Shown here: positions 60,917 to 64,000 of the stretch, one piece after another
Numbering within the stretch: the first letter of the stretch is position 1
Layout of the letters: each line of letters starts with the position of its first letter
Source of the DNA: Oscillospiraceae bacterium
Lineage (GTDB): Bacteria; Bacillota; Clostridia; Oscillospirales; Oscillospiraceae
Direction of reading: 5' to 3'
Length of the DNA stretch: 64,000 nt
Assembly: GCA_902791215.1 (NCBI GenBank)
Contig: CADAUZ010000015.1
Location: 1 to 64,000 of the forward strand
Program-made: the position numbers and the translations under genes
Notes under the pieces: model-generated
What the model was told of the DNA's origin: nothing
The model's input: only the letters and a program-made list of their open reading frames with translations
The model's database searches: none

Positions 60917-61495
60917 ATGGAGACATTCGAGGTGGAAATGCGCCACGACAGGCAGTCGCTGACCGCGCTGTCCCACATGCAGTACGATCTGTTCTGTGGG
61001 CGTAACCGCATGGCGCGCGGCTTTCTGAGCCTGCTGCTGATCGTGATCGCCCTCTTCTACGGCGGCGGCAGCTGGTGGAGCCTGCTCATCATCGCCTATG
61101 CCTGCTACCTGACCACCAGCACCTACGCCGCCTCCAACCGCACGGCCAGGCGCATCGCCGACCAGCTCGAGCAGGCGGGCCAGCCCCTGCCCGCGTCGCG
61201 CTACATCTTTGAAAAAAACAAAATGCGCATCATCGACCTCAACAGCGGCGAGGAGCTTGAGCCCATGGCCTACGGAGATGTCTTCGGGCTGGGCGAGGAC
61301 CGGGACGCGCTGTACCTCTTCCGCAGCCAGTACGGCGGCTACCGCGTGCCGAAGGAGGCCCTGGGAGAGCGGCAGGAGGCCTTCCGCCGCTTTATTCAGA
61401 ACAAGACCGGCAAGCTCTTCATCCGCCGTCTCACGCCCCTCAACCGGGTGCGAAGCTGGCTGCACGCGCGTGAAAGCGAGCCGACACATCTTTGA
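60917..61495 (+). CDS. YcxB-like membrane protein
   Basis: A 192-residue protein with two adjacent transmembrane helices (about 34-50 and 52-70) followed by a cytoplasmic PH-like beta domain of the YcxB type (RYIFEKNKMRIIDLNSGEELEPMAYGDV, then LYLFRSQYGGYRVPKEAL). Function unknown. AAGGAGG is 6 bases before ATG 60917. It lies 37 bases before alr and may be the first gene of the alr-ddl-yvcK run. Confidence 0.7.
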   Translation: METFEVEMRHDRQSLTALSHMQYDLFCGRNRMARGFLSLLLIVIALFYGGGSWWSLLIIAYACYLTTSTYAASNRTARRIADQLEQAGQPLPASRYIFEKNKMRIIDLNSGEELEPMAYGDVFGLGEDRDALYLFRSQYGGYRVPKEALGERQEAFRRFIQNKTGKLFIRRLTPLNRVRSWLHARESEPTHL

Positions 61496-61532
61496 CCCCT
61501 AACCCTCATAGCATAGGAAAAGAGTGATCTTC

Positions 61533-62669
61533 ATGAAAATCCCCGACAAACGCTGCTGGGCCGAGGTAAGCCCGGAAAACCTGCTGCACAACTATCACGT
61601 CCTCCGCGCAGCGCTGCCCGAGGGCTGCCGCTTTCTGGGCGTGGTGAAGGCCGACGCCTACGGCCACGGCGCATTGGAGACGGCGCGGCTGCTGGAAAAG
61701 GCGGGCGCGGATTATCTCGCGGTGGCCTGCCTCGACGAGGCGCTGGAGCTGCGCGCGGGCGGTATCACCATGCCGGTCCTGATCCTGGGCCATACCGAGG
61801 CCCGGTATACGGAGCTGCTGATAAAAAACAACATCACGCAGGCCGTCACGGGTCTGAAGGAGGCGGAGGCCTTCTCCGCCGCGGCGCAGAGCTTCGGCGG
61901 CACGCTGCGGGTCCACATGGCGGCAGACACCGGCATGTCCCGTCTCGGCTTTCTCTGCACGGGCGCTGACCTTGACCGGGGCACAGCGGAGCTTGCCCGC
62001 GCCTGCAAACTTCCCGGCCTTGACGCCGAGGGCATCTTCACCCACTTTGCCGTCTCCGACGAGCCGGGCGAGGAAAACGAGCGCTATACCCGCGAGCAGT
62101 TTCGCCTTTTCACCGAGGCGATCGGGAAGGTCGAAGCCTCGGGCTTCCGCTTCCGGCTCCGCCACTGCGCCAATTCCGGAGCGGTGCTCCACTATCTGCC
62201 GGAGACGGCGCTGGACATGGTGCGCCCCGGCCTGCTGCTCTACGGCTACGGGGACGAGGCGGGCAAGCTCGGCCTGCGCCCCTGCATGCGCCTAAAGACC
62301 CGGGTGCTCACGATCAAGACCTACGCCCCCGGCACCACTGTCAGCTACGGACGGCGCTACACCACAGCACGCGAAACGTGCATGGGCGTACTCGGCATCG
62401 GCTACGCCGACGGCCTGCCGCGCCTGTGCTCCAACCGTTTCTCCGTCGCCTTCCCCGGCGGCATGGCGCCCCAGCGGGGCAGTGTATGCATGGACATGTG
62501 CATGGTCGATCTCACCGATCTGCCCGATGTCCAGCCCGGCGACGAGGCGGAGATCTTCGGCCCGTGCGTCGATCTGAATGTCCTCTCCCGCGCAGCGCAG
62601 ACCATCCCCTACGAGCTTCTGTGCAGCGTATCCAAGCGCGTGCCGCGGGTTTGGAAAAACTTTGATTAA
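61533..62669 (+). CDS. alr: Alanine racemase
   Basis: A 378-residue PLP enzyme making D-alanine for peptidoglycan. The PLP lysine is Lys39 in GVVKADAYGHG. DTGMSRLGF is the conserved barrel motif, and the catalytic Tyr is in TVSYGRRY. The C-terminal beta domain is complete. ATG 61533 is chosen over GTG 61524. It is followed 24 bases later by ddl, so both D-Ala steps are coupled. Confidence 0.95.
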   Translation: MKIPDKRCWAEVSPENLLHNYHVLRAALPEGCRFLGVVKADAYGHGALETARLLEKAGADYLAVACLDEALELRAGGITMPVLILGHTEARYTELLIKNNITQAVTGLKEAEAFSAAAQSFGGTLRVHMAADTGMSRLGFLCTGADLDRGTAELARACKLPGLDAEGIFTHFAVSDEPGEENERYTREQFRLFTEAIGKVEASGFRFRLRHCANSGAVLHYLPETALDMVRPGLLLYGYGDEAGKLGLRPCMRLKTRVLTIKTYAPGTTVSYGRRYTTARETCMGVLGIGYADGLPRLCSNRFSVAFPGGMAPQRGSVCMDMCMVDLTDLPDVQPGDEAEIFGPCVDLNVLSRAAQTIPYELLCSVSKRVPRVWKNFD

Positions 62670-62693
62670 AGCTTGAAAGGAATATTTTCCTGC

Positions 62694-63761
62694 ATGAAAA
62701 TTGTTGTATTGGGCGGCGGCATCAGCACCGAGCGCCATGTCTCCCTGGTCACGGGCACCGCGGTATGCAGGGCCCTGCGCTCTCTCGGCCACAAGGCCGT
62801 TTTTGTGGACCTGTACATGGGCCTGGAAGACTACGCCGGAGAGCTTGCCGACGCCTTTGACGTGCCCGACGGCTTCATCGGCCAGGTCGCCATCGGCAAG
62901 ACCGCACCTGATCTCGAAGCGGTGAAGGCCTCGCGCAAAATGCAGGGCCCCAGCCGTATCGGTCAAAACGTGCTGGAGCTGTGCAGACTGGCTGACTGCG
63001 TCTTTCTCGGCCTGCACGGGGCCGACGGCGAGGACGGCAAGATCCAGGCGGCGCTCGACCTGCTGGGCGTGCCCTATACCGGCTCCGGTCCCCTTGCCAG
63101 CGCCATGGCCATGGACAAGGCGGTGGCCAAGCGCATCATGGAAAGTGTCGGGGTTTTGACCCCCCGGTGGCGGGAGCTGAGCTATACCGAGGCGGATATC
63201 CCGCGTCTTCTCGAGGAGCTGCCCGTGCCCTGTGCGTTGAAGGTGGTAAACGGCGGCTCGTCCATCGGCGTATCATTGCCGGACACCCGCGAGGAGCTGG
63301 AAAAAGCCCTGCACGAGCTCTGCGCCTTCCGCACCCGCGTCATCGTGGAGGAGAAGATCCGGGGCCGGGAGATCACCCAGCCCATCCTTGACGACCACTA
63401 CACCCCCGCCATCGAGATCGTCCCGCCCGAGGGGACCTACTTCGACTATGTCGCCAAGTATCAGAGCGGGGCCGAGGGCGCGCAGGAGATCTGCCCGGCC
63501 CGTATCACCGAAGCCGAGCAGAAGGCCATCGGCGAGGCCGCGCTGAAATTCCACAAAGCGCTGGGGCTTTCGGTCTATTCCCGGGTGGACTTCATCCTCG
63601 ACGGCGAGGGCCGCCCCTGGTGCCTGGAGGTCAACACGCTGCCCGGCATGACACCCGCCTCCCTCATCCCCAAGGCTGCGGCGGCAGAGGGCATGAGCTA
63701 TGAGGCGCTTTGCGAACAGATCGTGCTGCTGTCTCTTGAGCAGCGCAAAAAGGAAGCCTGA
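62694..63761 (+). CDS. ddl: D-alanine--D-alanine ligase
   Basis: A 355-residue ATP-grasp ligase that joins two D-alanines. Features are VVLGGGISTERHVSL at the N-terminus, GLHGADGEDGKIQAALDLLG with the PYTGSGPLASAMAMDK segment, the VVNGGSSIGVSL loop, and CLEVNTLPGMTPASLIPKAA at the metal site. ATG 62694 starts at the glycine-rich motif; TTG 62673 is an upstream alternative. Confidence 0.95.
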   Translation: MKIVVLGGGISTERHVSLVTGTAVCRALRSLGHKAVFVDLYMGLEDYAGELADAFDVPDGFIGQVAIGKTAPDLEAVKASRKMQGPSRIGQNVLELCRLADCVFLGLHGADGEDGKIQAALDLLGVPYTGSGPLASAMAMDKAVAKRIMESVGVLTPRWRELSYTEADIPRLLEELPVPCALKVVNGGSSIGVSLPDTREELEKALHELCAFRTRVIVEEKIRGREITQPILDDHYTPAIEIVPPEGTYFDYVAKYQSGAEGAQEICPARITEAEQKAIGEAALKFHKALGLSVYSRVDFILDGEGRPWCLEVNTLPGMTPASLIPKAAAAEGMSYEALCEQIVLLSLEQRKKEA

Positions 63762-63766
63762 TACCC

Positions 63767-64000
63767 ATGAAAAAGATCGTTGTCTTCGGCGGCGGCACGG
63801 GCTTGAGCCTGCTGCTGTCGGGCCTGAAGCTCTTCCCGGTGGACGTGACCACCGTCATCGCCGTCAGTGACAACGGCAGCAGCACCGGCGTTTTGAAAAA
63901 GGAACTGGATATCCCCGCGGTGGGCGATGTGGGCAAGGTGCTCATCTCCATGGCAAACGTGGACGAGGACTTTACAAAGCTCCTGCGCTATCGTTTTTCC
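63767..64000 (+). CDS. yvcK: YvcK/CofD-family protein (partial)
   Basis: The first 78 codons of a YvcK-like gluconeogenesis-factor protein are visible; it continues past the window. The opening VVFGGGTGLSLLLSGLK and VIAVSDNGSSTGVLKKEL match the nucleotide-sugar-binding YvcK/CofD family, which links cell-wall precursor supply and morphology. It follows ddl by 5 bases. Confidence 0.88.
   Translation, partial: MKKIVVFGGGTGLSLLLSGLKLFPVDVTTVIAVSDNGSSTGVLKKELDIPAVGDVGKVLISMANVDEDFTKLLRYRFS

Overview
The window looks like chromosome from a GC-rich, anaerobic member of the Clostridia, most likely gut Oscillospiraceae. This is inferred from gene content and sequence style, not from a marker gene. 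Supporting signs are an anaerobic NrdG/NrdD pair with NrdR-type boxes, a FeoA-FeoA-FeoB-Cys-rich ferrous iron operon, an AzlCD exporter, a tripartite tricarboxylate transporter, a permuted GH3 enzyme and a Clostridia-type phage with an N4-gp56-like capsid. Host genes are rich in G/C third positions. The first 9.6 kb is visibly more AT-rich.

Region 1 (1-9.7 kb) is the right-hand part of an integrated mobilizable element whose left end lies outside the window. It carries a sigma-like protein, two cargo-type proteins, a CHC2 zinc-finger protein, a P4-type primase/helicase broken by a small deletion, a palindrome-rich candidate origin, a MOBV-type oriT and relaxase, an excisionase and a tyrosine integrase. 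The element ends directly in front of ychF.

Region 2 (9.7-28.3 kb) is housekeeping and surface chromosome. It holds ychF, nrdG-nrdD (NrdD has a fused redox domain), a GH3 glycosidase with reversed domain order, cysK-epsC, a translationally coupled MMPL transporter and 1361-residue GLUG-repeat membrane protein, an inositol-monophosphatase-like gene, and rny.

Region 3 (28.3-45.1 kb) is a compact podovirus-like prophage. A leftward late operon runs from small phage genes and the large terminase through portal, Prp-like protease, scaffold, capsid, nozzle-like and fibre genes (one with BspA-type leucine-rich repeats) to endolysin and holin. A divergent repressor/ImmA-like pair borders it on the right. 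No integrase or DNA replication gene is visible. Three ORFs of 37-51 codons fill the gaps between larger genes.

Region 4 (45.2-64 kb) contains thrC-thrH, a VOC protein, azlCD, a candidate structured RNA on the minus strand, mtnN, a LysM protein with a double-glycine-leader-like start, the feo operon behind three operator-like repeats, a MITE-like repeat, tctABC, three secreted or lipoprotein genes, a YcxB-like gene, and alr-ddl-yvcK (cell-wall precursor synthesis; yvcK runs off the window).

Interspersed repeats recur. One family has three copies, one next to nrdD and two inside the phage late operon. The most notable items are the structured RNA at 49050-49336, the integrase-less phage cassette with its own Prp-like protease, the MMPL/GLUG pair, the NrdR and Feo operator arrays, and the MOBV oriT. 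All promoter, operator and RNA calls were made by eye.
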